Assembly: GCA_026770595.1 (NCBI GenBank) | Contig: MU633553.1 | Location: 1-16,945 of the forward strand | Direction of reading: 5' to 3' | DNA from: Ochromonadaceae sp. CCMP2298 | Lineage: Eukaryota; Sar; Synurophyceae; Ochromonadales; Ochromonadaceae | DNA: 16,945 nt | Shown here: in pieces, positions 1-10,295 of the stretch | Layout: each line of letters opens with the position of its first letter | Position numbering within the stretch: the first letter of the stretch is position 1 | Position numbers and translations under genes: made by a program | The notes under the pieces: model-generated | What the model was told of the DNA's origin: nothing | Seen by the model: the letters and a program-made list of their open reading frames with translations, nothing else | Database searches by the model: none

Positions 1-241
1 CCCTCCCTCCCCCCCCCTGCAGGGTCTGCACACAACTGCCTACTATATATAACCTGATGAACAGAGGCTGTTTGTGTGTGTTGTGTGTGTTGTATGCGCG
101 TGCTCATCTGACCCTCACTCACTCCTCTCCGATCGATCTGTCCGCTCCCTGCCTCCCCGCCTCTTTGCCCATCTGCCTCTCTTCTCTTCCGGTGCCTGCG
201 CCGTTGCACCTCTATCTCCGCCTCAACCTTCCCCCTCTCAG
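1..241 (+). other. 5' flank of the kelch gene: intron sequence, possibly with one short exon
   Basis: Bases 1-22 are a C-rich run ending in ctgcag, which looks like a 3' splice site, so the gene probably began before the window. A short exon may start at 23. One of its frames stays open through the stretch TIYNLMNRG (about 42-70), but no good GT donor gives the required phase-1 junction; the best reading would need a GC donor near 68. From about 70 to 241 the sequence is GT-rich and then C/T-rich. It ends in ctctcag at 235-241, a clear acceptor for the exon starting at 242. Confidence 0.45.
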
Positions 242-3200
242 TGTGGCGCATGGCGGGCACGGAGTGGTTTCAGAAGGGAGACCCCCGTCTGCGCGGGCCC
301 TACCACCAGAAGATCCCTCGCGTGGAGTCTCGGCTGGTGTGGAACAACGTGGTGCAGGGGCTGCGGCCGCCCGTCGGCACCACCTACGACGAGTGGCTGC
401 GCTGCGAAAACTTCTTCAAAAACGTAAGTGCCTGTGGCTCATGGCTGGTGCGGCCTTTTCTCTCAGGACGGGGGTCTGGCGCGCTGCTGCTACTCGTTGT
501 ACCCTACCTCGTGCCTCATGCCTGATATGTTTCTCCTTTCCCCTCTCCCCTCTTCCCCTCTCCCGTGCACCCCCCTCTTACCATGCATCTCTCCCATCAC
601 CTCTATTTTCTCTCTGTCTCGTATCCCTCTCTCCACTCGTCCATCCACTCGTCTGTGCACTCGTCTGTGTCTCTATAGCAACTGGGAGACCTGGCCGAGT
701 GCAGGCAGGCCCCCAACACCCAGTGGTCCCCCAGGAGGCACCATGCAGGGGTCCACTTCAAGGGATTCCTGTGGGTGCTGGGGGGCAGAGCCAGGGAGTT
801 CGTGTACCTACCCGAGGAGCGGGCCATAGGTACGTAGCCTGCTCCGCTGCTAATGCTGCTGCTGTCTGTTGCGTCTGCAGAGCCCAGTCCCGTTGTCGCT
901 GTCTTTCCGTGCGCCTCTCATTGCCTCACCCCCCACCCCCCCCTGCTGCCTCTCCCTCTCCCACTCTCTCACACATAGGCGGCATCGTGGGTCCCAAGGT
1001 GGAGAACATACCCGACGTGCCAGCCAACAAGCAGCAGCGATTTTCCACGCAGAGGGAGGCCGTGGTGGTGAAGTCAGACGTGTGGAAGTCCGCAGACGGG
1101 ATTAAGTGGACGCTGGTCACTCCAGGATGCAAGGCGCCCGAGCCCAAGCTGGTGGCGCAGGGCTACCCTGGGCAGGGCAAGTACGGCATCAAGGAGTTCG
1201 CGTGCTCCTCTGACACGGACTGCTACGGGGACGAGCGCTGCGACGAGACGCTCAACACGTGTGTGTGCCGCATGTGGAGCCCGAGGGAGCAGCACGCAGT
1301 GGCAGCGCACGGAGCGTACATGTACGTGTCGGGCGGGTATGCGTCTGCTCTCTACTCGCAGTTCAGCAACTGCGGAGAGTACGCGTGTGGGGACGTGGAC
1401 GCCTCCTCGTACCGCTACTTCCTGTCAGATGTGTGGCGCAGCAGCGACGGGATGATATGGACCCTCGTGAAGGAGGACGCCTTCGCAGTGCAGGGTGAGA
1501 CACATGCCCCACTCACTACCTCCGCCTCCTACTGCCATACCCTGTCATACCCTCTAATATCGCATTATCTCTACATCTCACATTCTCTCTACTCGCCACT
1601 CTTCCGCCCCCTCCCTCTGCCTGCCTGCCTGCCCCCCCCAGACCCGCGATTCCAGACGCTGGTGGGTCGCGGCGGGCACCAGATGTTGGCGCTGGAGGAC
1701 AGAGGTGGAGACCCGTACCTCTGGGTAGTGGGCGGCAGGGGCGGAGACAGCACGCAGAACGGCAGTCCGGAGGTGTACTTCAACGACATCTGGACGTCGC
1801 CCATAGGGGCAGGCGGGCCCACGGTGTGGACGGTGCATAAACACGGCCCGGGCGGGGAGAGCATGCCCTGGGCGCCGCGCACTGGCCACGCGGTAGCCTT
1901 GGAGACCGCTACTCCCGCCAACAAAGGCGTGCGCACTTTGTTCGTGTACGGGGGCTACAACAACGGAACCTTCCTGGACGACCTATGGGCCTGGAGACTA
2001 GACTGTGCGTTCGTCTGTGCCGCAGCGCCCTCGTAATCTCTGCTGTTACACTCCCTGTCGCCATGCTTAGCTCACCCTCCCCCTCTCCCTCCCTCTCTCC
2101 CTCCTCTGCAGTCCCCAAGGAGGACTGGCGAGAGGACTTCACCGCAGAGGCGCTTTTCAGCACGGGTGTGGGGCAAGACTTCGTGTACGCCAACAGCTCG
2201 CCCTCCGCCTTCTACGTCACCCCCGACTCGCCCCTGAACATGCTGCAGAGGTTCTGGGTGCCCACGGACCCCGACGATACCTTCGGCCTGCCTCTGGAGC
2301 AGCGCACCTATCTGAGCGAGGACAAGGTGCAGGTCATGAACAGCGTGGGCCTCTACACCATCAGGGACCTGGCGGATGTGGGTCTGTACACGCTGCTCAA
2401 GCTGCGCGGCTTCGACTACCCCAGTGTGCCGCAAGAGGAGCGCCTGCAGCTGTACGACGTGTGCGACTACCGCGCCCTGGCCATCGCCCTGGTGAACAAG
2501 TGCCAGCTGAACGTGCCCAGCCTGTTCGATGGACAGCGGAACATGCCCTGGAACATAGTGCCGGAGTTCGGAGCAGGGCCCCCCCAGTCCGGGCCCAGCG
2601 CTGCGTGGCACGGTCGCGACAACTACGACTTTCTGCTGGGCGAGGCGGATGACCCCACTACCCTGGTGGAGAATTGGGACGGCTGCACGTACAACATCCT
2701 CATCGAGGGGCTCTTCGGGCCTAACGTGGATGGCCTGGGCTTCGTGGACCAGGTGCAGAGTGTGCGGGACCCGGAGAAGGAGCTGCAGGAGCTCTTCTGC
2801 AGACAGACGCCTGGCCCTAGGGCCTACCACAACATGGTGGTCTTCGAGGAGAGGCTCTACCTGCTGGGAGGCAAGCAGAGCGAGAAGAGGTTCTACGCAG
2901 ACGCCTGGTACAGAGGTGAGTCGCCACACCCCTGTCTCTCTCTCTCTCTCTCCACCCACTATCTGATGGCCCCCAACCTGCACCTCCTCACTACGTATGT
3001 CTGCTTCTGCTTCCCCGCCTGCGCCGATTCTCACGCTTATCCCCTCTCTCCCACCCTCGTCTCTCCCTCTCCCTCTTCCCTCTCCCTCTCTGCGCAGATG
3101 CGAAGCTGCCCAAGGCGCGCTTCGACGGAAAGCCCGGCAGCCGCGACACGAACCCTTGGTTCTATTTCGTGGCGGACAAGGCGGGCTCCTCGTTCGAGTA

Positions 3201-4263
3201 CCGGGTGTGGGATCCCAACATCTTCAAGGAGATTCGAGAGTGGACGCCCGTGACCGGCAAGACCGACGTGGGCTGGCTGGACTGGCGTATGGGCGGGCCG
3301 GGCAACGGCAGGTACCAGCTCTACGTGCGCGCTGTGGACCCTGCGGGCAACCGTGACGCGCGCTTCATCATGGGCGAGAACGTGTACAACTGGTACTACC
3401 TCTCCCCCACGCCCTGGGACATCATCCTGGGCACCATATTCGGCTTTCTATTCCTGTGCTTCTTGGCGTACCTGGAGTACAGGCGCAGGGTCAAGAAGGC
3501 GGCTATGGAGCGATACGCCATGAAGCGCATGCGGAGAAAGTTCAAGGCCATGCAGAGAGACATCAACGGGCGTGCGGTGGACTGGCGCACTCTGTACATG
3601 GAGAGCAAGCAGAACGACGACGCGGGCGTGAAGGACAAGAAGAAGAAGAAGAAGTCCAGAGACAAGAACGCGGAGAGGCGAGAGAAGGAGCGCAAGAAGC
3701 GCGAGAAGGACAAGGAGCTGATCAAGAAGAAGCTGGCGGCCTCTAAGGAGCACAAGGAGAAGGTGAAGGTACAGAAGGACAAGGAGGCAACGCAGGAGAT
3801 GGTGCCGCTGAAGAAGATGGGCGGCAAGAAGAGCAGAGTGGCGCCCACGGAGGGCAAGGAGGAGGACGACGACAGCGACCCAGGGCTGGAGGGCATGCTT
3901 CTGCGGGACGAGGAGAGCAAGGCTGGCGGTCCTGCACGGCCCCAGAAGACCAAGCCCTCTGGCAAGACCAGCAAGATGGCGGGAGGCGCGGAGAGCAAGA
4001 TGGAGGGGGGCGCGCAAGACTTGGAGGAGAAGGCGGACGAACCCTCGAGCAGGCTGGCGCCAGTGCCCAAGAGCAACAAGCCCAAGGGAGACAAGGTGGT
4101 GCCCGGCGTGAGCATGCGCGGGGAGAGCAAGGAGCCTGGGCAGCTGCCTGCCTCCAAGGACACGGAGGGGGGCACGAAGCAGCGGCGCGTGAACAAGAAG
4201 CTCAGCGAGTACGAGGCGAAGGACGACGGACCGCCACCCGGCAACCCGAAGAAGAACACATAA
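242..4263 (+). CDS. Kelch-repeat type I membrane protein with Ig-like domain and Lys-rich tail (5' partial)
   Basis: Six exons are placed: 242-423, 679-829, 979-1494, 1642-2004, 2112-2915 and 3098-4263. All introns are GT-AG, with junction phases 0,1,1,1,1. They give 1,060 visible residues; the start codon lies upstream. Kelch features (a GG pair, then a D-x-W-x blade end) recur: VLGGRA at about 94, SDVWKSADG at 144, VSGGY at 228, SDVWRSSDG, VVGGRG, FVYGGYNNG, LDDLWAW, and a last blade near 635-672 (LYLLGGK). A Cys cluster (C187, C193, C199, C206, C208) sits between blades, like an EB/EGF-type insert. Residues ~440-540 interrupt the propeller with a helical stretch. Residues ~690-760 look like an extracellular Ig-like domain ending YVRAVDPAGN. 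One membrane span lies at ~779-800, followed by RRRVKK and a 260-residue Lys/Glu-rich tail. I infer a surface receptor or adhesion protein; ligand and pathway are unknown. Confidence 0.85.
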
Positions 4264-4465
4264 TACACAGACACATAGACACATAGGGACTGGGACCACC
4301 AACCCTAGCAATCCTGTATTCGTTGCCGTATTCACTCCGTATTCTTTGTCCACCATGTTGTTAAAAGAGGGCTGCTTATGTATTATGTTCAAATTAAACA
4401 GTATATTAGCAGGAGATAACGATTGCTAAGCCACCCTCAGACCCTAAGTATCAGTACCCTCAGTA
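4264..4465. other. Convergent 3' intergenic region
   Basis: This 202-base gap separates the stop codons of two genes that face each other (kelch gene on +, multi-span membrane gene on -). It is more A/T-rich than its neighbours (for example tcaaattaaacagtatatta near 4388) and must hold both 3' ends. No canonical AATAAA is visible for the plus-strand gene; attaaa at about 4393 is the nearest candidate. Confidence 0.6.
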
Positions 4466-7221
4466 TCAGTAGCCGATGATGTAGGAGGAGTTGTTCACGG
4501 CCCAGACTAGCAGATATTCCAGTATGGAGAAAGGGAACAGCAGCACGTTCAGGGGGAAGGGCAGCGAGAAGCCGTAGGAGAGCTGGAAGTACAGACCCAG
4601 GCCTGCCACTGCGTAGCCCAGGGCGTGTTCCCAGAAGGCGCGCTGCTCGCCAGAGAGGTCCTTGACGGGCACCCAGTCCATGTGCTGCAGGTAGCTGCTC
4701 AGGTTCTTCGCAAACATCAGGCCGCCGCGGATGGCAGAGTGGTACGAGGAGACGACGCGCCGCAGCATCCACGCTACGGAAATGGCCGCTGACTTGATGG
4801 CGTAGCTCAGCAGCAGCTCGGACCACTTCGTGTACTGGGGGGGAAGTAACGCACTCACCAGCGGCGTCAGAAGCTCCTTCGCAGGGCCCTCCACTGCTCT
4901 TCCGAGGGCCGTGCCCAGCGTGATGGTCTTGGCGAACTGCGTCTTGAGGGTGGCCACCACCGCCACAAGACCCGCGTTGAGGCCAACGATTGCGGCATTG
5001 AAGCGACAGGGGTCCACGTTCTGCAGAAAGAAGAGCGCCTTGCTGGTGGTGGTGTCCGTAGCCTGCAGCTCCACCTCGCGCTGGTACTCTGCCAGGGTGC
5101 TGGGCGACGCCTGAGTGCTGGGCCGCTTCGGGAATCGCTGCGCGGATGCCACCTCGGCCTCTCCCCGGACCCTCTGCACTGCGGGGCTCGAAGCCTGCCA
5201 GCTGCTGATATCGCCGCCCTTTCTGTCGCTGCTAGGCGACTGCTGGTAGGTCTTGGGGGTCCCGAAGGCTGCGCTGGTGGAAGGCGAGGACAGGGGGGAG
5301 GTGGACTTCTGCGGAGTGCGGAAGATGGACCGCCTAGGGGGCCGCTTAGGCGTTCGCACGTCCCGCTGCTGCGTCTCTGTGTGCTCCTCTTGCTGGTACC
5401 TCTGCAGCCGCTGCCGCTCCTCCTCCTCCTCCTCCTCGTCGGCCAGCTTCTGCTCTGCCCTCTGCTGCTGCCTCACTGTGGCGCGGAAGACGTCCAGGCT
5501 GCTGTCGTAAGTGTACAAGGCTCGTCGCCGCGGCGCCCCCCTGCTGCGGGTGGCGTGGATGGGGCTGTATGCGTTGTCGTCAGTTGCAAACGCGGGTGCA
5601 TCCAAAGCGCCCGACTCCGCAACAGTAGCGTGCGCAATGCTGGTGGCGAATGCGAAATCATTGGTGTCTGCAAGGGCGGAGACGAGGCCCGCTGCGTAGT
5701 TGGTGTCTGAGAGGCACTGGGGCTCAGGGTCGTCCATGCCCGCCGCAGCATCCCTCTCTGCCGCCTGCAGCACACTGTTGAAGTCCTCTGCCAGGCCTCG
5801 CACGCAGGCCCAGGTGCTCTCGAAGCCCACCAGTCTGTAGGCCTCGAAGGCGGCGATGGATGTGACGAAGGAGCCTCCGAAGAAGCACATCACCAGTCCC
5901 AAGAAGCAGGGCAGCAGCAGGTCGGGGCTGAAGGGCCGCAGCATGCTGTACAGCTCCAGGCCCAGCTCCACCGCCACCTCCATCACCACGTAGAAAGTTA
6001 GCAGAACAAAGTGCACAGCGCTGGACCTGTGTGTGTGTGTGTGTGTGAAAAACAAAGTTATTGTGAGATACCTGCGATACACGACCCCTCAAGATTCACC
6101 ACAGCAAACAGCACACTCACCAGCGTGCGATGGTCGGCTCAGCGCTGCGCAGGGTGGCCGCTATCCCTGGACTCAGAGCGTCCGCACCCACAATCACCAT
6201 GCGCAGGAAACGCACAGCGGCCAGCGCGCCGGGGTTGACGTCCACCAGCGTTGCCACTACCGGAAGCGGCGCTATGCTGTAGAGGGTCTCCTCCCCCGCG
6301 CGGGTCGTGCGCGCGGCGGAGGAGGAAGAGGAGGAGGAGGGGGAAGGGCCACTGCTTGCATACATGGAGGGAGAGATGTGAGAGGGAGATGCTGCAAGGC
6401 TGGAGCTGGCCTGCGCTGCATACATGGCCTCTGGCGGTTCTACACCCCGGACAGCGGGCTTGAGCTGGTGGGCGGGCATTGTCTCGTACTCGTAGGCCTC
6501 AGGCTGCACACTCACGCTCACCGCCACTGGCTCGTAGCTTCGCCGGGTTGCGCTGCTGCGCTTACTACTACTGCTGCTGCGCCTACTGCTGCTGCTGCTG
6601 GCTATGTAGACAGGGTGGGATGGGGGCATCGGAAGGTCGCTCGCGAGGCGGCTGGCGAGGGTGCCAAGCGCGTCCTCTCTGTCCTCTCTGTCGCTGAAAG
6701 CCCCCCTCTTAGAGTCGTGTATGCTATCCCTGCTATCGCGGAGAGGGAGGTCCTTGGCGTCGTTCTGAACCCACGCGGTCTTGTCGTCATGGGCGAAGGA
6801 GACTGAGCCGCGCAGGGATTCGCCACTGCCTCTGCTCGCTCGCCCCTTGCAGTCATCGTCGCTGTCGTATTCTACACGCCACTCTACGTCTTCCTTCGCG
6901 TCCGACTCGCTGCTCACAGAGGGGAAGTCCGGCTTCGACTCGGCGGGCGAGGTTTTGTACTTGCCTTCCCGAGAGCCTGGAGAGAGCATCGAGATCAGAC
7001 CCTTGGCCAACCGAGAGCTCTTGGTGCGCTTGCCGCCTTCATCCGCTTTGGGGGATCCCTACGAGGAGCAGTGGAAGGGAGGAAGGGGTGAGGCACTGCA
7101 ACTAATCCGTCATCTTACTCCAACCACGTGCCGCACGCACCTTATCTCCGCTGAGAAGGCGCTCCCTCCTCAGGGAGCGCCTCGTCGTGATGCTGCTGGG
7201 CGGAGAGTCCTTGCTGTCCAT
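4466..7221 (-). CDS. Multi-span membrane protein of unknown function, two membrane blocks joined by a disordered linker
   Basis: Three exons on the minus strand are 7221-7141, 7058-6121 and 6026-4466. Introns are 82 and 94 bases, GT-AG, junction phases 0 and 2, giving 859 residues. The ATG at 7221 has an in-frame TGA 18 bases upstream and a purine at -3. Residues 1-~290 are Ser/Arg/Asp-rich and disordered, with poly-Ser runs. Membrane-type segments follow at ~305-330, 341-365 and 374-405 (with the motif FFGGSFVTSIAAFEAYR). A second low-complexity linker (~450-610) contains a Glu run and repeated TP/SP sites. The C-terminal ~230 residues hold further hydrophobic segments, including SAIRGGLMFAKN and LPFPLNVLLFPFSILEYLL. 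From memory this pattern resembles a conserved protist/algal membrane family without known function; I cannot name it. The SP/TP sites suggest, but do not show, phospho-regulation of the linkers. Confidence 0.85.
6028..6047 (+). repeat. (TG)10 microsatellite at a 3' splice site
   Basis: Ten TG units on the plus strand read as (CA)10 on the coding strand of the multi-span membrane gene. They run directly into the acceptor AG (6028-6027) of its second intron. The repeat replaces the usual C/T tract for about 20 bases, with a short T-run just upstream. Confidence 0.9.
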
Positions 7222-7682
7222 CTCGCGAGTACTCGATCACTGGATGTGACTGAGGGACAGGCATGATGCCAGTCCTCTGTCCAACTGTCCAATCCTTCGG
7301 GTGATTGAGGTTTGTTTCGTTCACTTTGAAAAAATTCATGTTTGTGAGTGCAAAAGCGCCTAAATTGCTGAGACTTCCATAAAAGTCTGGGGGCTGGTGG
7401 GGCGGACGTGGAATAAGGGGTAGAGATTGGCGCAGAGAGCTGAGCTGGATGTCGCCGTCTTCGAGGAAGAACTGTAGAATACATGCACATAGTTTCAGGG
7501 ACACATCCACGCAGGGGTCCGTGGACTGTTGCTGAAATGAAATCAGCAGGTCTGGGACTGCTTTATTTATGAACGTGTGTGCGAAGAGATACTAACTCTC
7601 CCGCATCCCGCAACACCACTAGATACTACTTACTGCCTACCCCGCCGACCCCCTACCCCGAGTCATCCCGAGTCACTACGGC
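7222..7682 (-). promoter_or_regulatory. NTF2 3' end and upstream region of the membrane gene
   Basis: Both flanking genes are on the minus strand, so this 461-base gap holds the 3' UTR of NTF2 and the promoter and 5' UTR of the 859-residue membrane gene. A minus-strand AATAAA (7567-7562) lies about 116 bases past the NTF2 stop and is a reasonable polyadenylation signal. A minus-strand frame is open from 7510 to 7142, but it has no ATG at its start and ends in a stop just before the donor at 7140. I treat it as noncoding. No TATA box is evident. Confidence 0.45.
7562..7567 (-). terminator. Candidate polyadenylation signal of NTF2
   Basis: AATAAA on the minus strand, about 116 bases downstream of the NTF2 stop codon and before the upstream region of the next gene. 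Position and sequence fit a eukaryotic poly(A) signal; cleavage is not shown. Confidence 0.4.
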
Positions 7683-8287
7683 CTACGCGTAAATAAGACG
7701 GAAGATCTCGTTGTTCACGTAGTAGGCGCCGGGCCCCGTGGCCACGAGTTGGAATACGTGTGAGAAGAGCAGAGGATTCCCCTCCGTCCCTATCTTCAGC
7801 TGCCCGGTAACAAATATAAGCATTGCGGAGTTGGTCGTGCTGAGCTGCACGTCTTTCGTCAGCATGGGTATGTTGTGCGAGACCTTCCCGAGCGCCTGTG
7901 TCACGTATAGGTGTGGGGAGTGATGGTGTGGAGCCAGGGTGTGGGGTGCGGAGGTGAGGGAAGACTCTACAGACGGCCCGCGGAAACGACGACCATGGCA
8001 GGGGTGATGCTTACCATGTACTTGTTCATGATGGCTTGTGGCCCTTCGAACTTGTTGCCCTCGAAAGTCATCACGGATTGGGGTTGCTGCAGGGCAGAAG
8101 AGAGGGGACGGAGGCGTAAATTATAAGCATATAGATATCATTATCCACTGGTTAGGCTCAGATAGCTTCAGAGGGTCGCAGAGATTGCGCTGTGGCTTAC
8201 ATAGAGGCCCACCAATCCCTCCGGGTTGGTGTTGAGGGTGGTGTAGAAATGGTTGATGAACGCGCCGGCGATCTCATCTACCGACAT
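7683..8287 (-). CDS. NTF2: Nuclear transport factor 2 (NTF2)
   Basis: Three exons on the minus strand (8287-8201, 8086-8015, 7895-7683) with phase-0 GT-AG introns of 114 and 119 bases encode 123 residues. NTF2 proteins are typically about 123-127. The N-terminus (FINHFYTTLNTNPEGLVGLY), the middle (SVMTFEGNKFEGPQAIMNKY) and the C-terminus (VTGQLKIG...FSHVFQL...YYVNNEIFRL) follow the family closely and are nearer to yeast and plant forms than to animal ones. NTF2 is a homodimer that carries Ran-GDP into the nucleus through FG-nucleoporins. E38 matches the Ran-contacting Glu42 of mammals. The acidic loop that supplies Asp92/Asp94 in mammals reads GTEG here, so part of that contact looks changed. 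The usual tryptophan beside Glu42 is Phe37. The gene is divergent from uL3m. Confidence 0.96.
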
Positions 8288-8798
8288 GCTAGCTAGTTGG
8301 ATGCGTTGAAGGGGAGAGACGCGGTCCTTGCCGAGAGTTGCCGAGAGGAAGAGGAAGTGCGTAGGAACCTAGAGAGGGGAAGACTGTGGAGGTTCGAAGG
8401 TGTGTCGAATGATCCTTGCTCATCTCCCCCCTCCTCCCAGCGGCTCTCTTTTCATTTAACCCAGTGGGTTGTGGGATTTTCATCAGAACATTTGAATGGT
8501 TTTTTATGGGAAATTGTTCAGCGACAGATGGCGCCTGTTTTCACGCTGCGACCTGGACTTTTGTCTCTGCTGCTTGTGGCGTGGAAGAGCTGCTCGAGTT
8601 CTTTGGGATGCCTCTTGCTTTTCACGAGGGATGTGCACACTATTGCACAGCGCTGCGCGCCAGCAACTGCGGTATCCGATACCACCGGATCGAGTGGAGT
8701 GATCGAGTTCAGCAGCGGAAGAGTCGAGTGGCTTCTCGAGGAGAGACCAGAGCCTTCACCTCGCCCACGGAAGAATATTTAACAGTATAATAGCGACA
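8288..8798. promoter_or_regulatory. Shared upstream region between NTF2 and uL3m
   Basis: The 511 bases between the two divergent start codons must carry both promoters, and this may be a bidirectional promoter for two housekeeping genes. Plus-strand frames are open here (8416-8790 and 8297-8782), but their translations show no recognisable domain and no link to the downstream exons. I see no TATA box at a convincing distance. A short A/T-rich stretch (aagaatatttaacagtataa, 8771-8790) lies just before the uL3m start. Confidence 0.5.
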
Positions 8799-10295
8799 AT
8801 GATATCGTCGCATTTACGGAGGTAAGCGACTTGCCGCTTTGTTGTCTTGCTTGATGCATGCGTCCATTTACCCCTGGCTCTCTGCTCCTTGTCGTCGACC
8901 GTTGCGCAGAACTGGGGTCCAGCTGGGCAGGGCCCTGCTCGAGCAGCGCCGGTTTATAAGGCGCCCAGCTTTGAACACCTCGCAGCTGACGGAAGGCCGC
9001 AGGACGGGCGCGCTGGCGATGAAGGTTGGCATGATTCCCGTGTGGGACACTTGGGGCACCCGCCACGCCACCACCGTGCTGCAGCTAGGTGAGCAGCAGG
9101 GACGCAGATGCAGATGGCAGACATGCAAACCAGTTGAACTACTTTGTTGGTGTCCGTCTCCGTCCTGCCGGTAGCGCTGGTCCGCGTTATTTATACAGTA
9201 GCTCTGGCACTCCATCCCTCACTCCCTAACTCTTCCTTTCTCCTCCTCTCCCCCTTCTCCTCTGTGCGTTACTGCTTCCTCCCCTACCCCTGTCTATGTC
9301 TACTGCCTACACTCTACAGACAACTGTGAGGTGGTGCAGGTGAAGACAGAAGAGACAGACGGTTACACCGCGCTGCAGCTGGGCGTGGGGGTGGCCAAAC
9401 CCAGTCGCGTGAAGAGGTCCACTGCGGGGCACGTGGGCAAGGCGGGGGTGGAGCCCAAGCGGAAACTAGGTGCGCCCCCCACACCTAGTACACACGCACT
9501 CCCTTATCGCAGCCGCCCCTGACCCCGCAACTTACTCTCTCCCCCCCCTTTCTCTCTTTCCCCCTCTCTTTGCTGCAGGAGAGTTCCGCGTGTCAGCGGA
9601 TGCGCTGCTGCCCGCCGGCACCCTGATCAACGCTCTGCACTTCGTCCCGGGACAGGTGAGTAGTATAGTATGAGCATGATAACTGTATAGGTGATAAGTA
9701 TGAAGTGATAAGTGGGCACATGTTGGGGGATCGTCGCTGCTCGTCTCACACAGATCGTTACCTCATCGTGCTTAATCTCCCTCCTTCCTCGTCCTCCCGC
9801 CCCCTTCTGTGTGTGCCTCAGCTGGTGGACGTGTGCGGCACCAGCAAGGGCAAGGGCTTCCAGGGAGTCATGAAGCTCTGGAACTTCAAGGGAGGCAAAG
9901 CCACGCACGGAAACTCCCTCTCGCACCGCGTCATGGGCAGCACGGGCAACTGCCAGGACCCCGGGCGCGTGTTCAAGGGCAAGAAGATGCCTGGGAGGAT
10001 GGGCGGCGACCGCATCACAGTGCAGAACCTGTTCGTGCTCAAGGTGGACCCGCAGAGGCAGCTGCTGTACGTCAAGGGCGCAGTGCCAGGCACCAACGGT
10101 AACTACGTTAGGATAGTGGACAGCGTGAAGGGCCCCTTCTACCCCTCCCCGCCGCCCTTCCCCACCTTCCTCGCGGCGGAGATGGCGGAGGCGGTGGCGG
10201 GCAAGGCAGGGGAGGAGAAGCTGCCCGAGCAGATCTTCGCGCCCGCGCCAACCAATGACGTCGGCATGTACATCGCGCCAGATGACCCATATTAA
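8799..10295 (+). CDS. MRPL3: Mitochondrial large-subunit ribosomal protein uL3m
   Basis: Five exons (8799-8821, 8910-9088, 9320-9469, 9579-9655, 9822-10295) joined by GT-AG introns of 88, 231, 109 and 166 bases (phases 2,1,1,0) encode 300 residues. The first ~45 residues are basic and Ser/Leu-containing without acidic clusters, fitting a mitochondrial transit peptide. The mature part begins [13 protein letters not shown], typical of organellar L3. The uL3 core is clear: [15 protein letters not shown] (151-165), THGNSLSHR (171-179), then GKKM.GRMGG. Q188, in NCQDPG, aligns with the bacterial uL3 glutamine that is N5-methylated. Bacterial-type uL3 helps build the peptidyl-transferase region of the large subunit. 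VWDTWG and VQVKT favour the mitochondrial over the plastid form; the cytosolic form is excluded. The C-terminus carries a Pro/Ala-rich extension past the bacterial length. Confidence 0.95.

Noticed and set aside
57-2036. Single 659-residue frame read as one exon
   Set aside because: It is open because C/T-rich introns lack stops; its first third is SLPLSP-type intron translation, and GT-AG splicing gives a better protein.
2072-3034. 320-residue open frame on the minus strand
   Set aside because: It lies opposite spliced kelch exons with clear domain matches and crosses their intron; GC-rich codons keep the opposite strand open.
3396-4392. Two long minus-strand frames opposite the Lys-rich tail (to 292 and 314 residues)
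   Set aside because: The AAG/GAG-rich coding strand gives Leu/Phe/Ser-rich shadows with no domain.
7142-7510. 122-residue minus-strand frame upstream of the membrane gene
   Set aside because: It begins without ATG, ends right before the donor of the first exon and is out of frame with it. It could be an upstream open frame, but there is no support.
8297-8790. Plus-strand frames in the NTF2/uL3m gap (161 and 124 residues)
   Set aside because: Two overlapping frames of similar length, no domain and no connection to uL3m exon 1.
8799-10295. Bacterial origin or contamination, because uL3 is bacterial in type
   Set aside because: The gene has four spliceosomal introns and a transit-like N-terminus; mitochondrial uL3 is expected to be bacterial in type.
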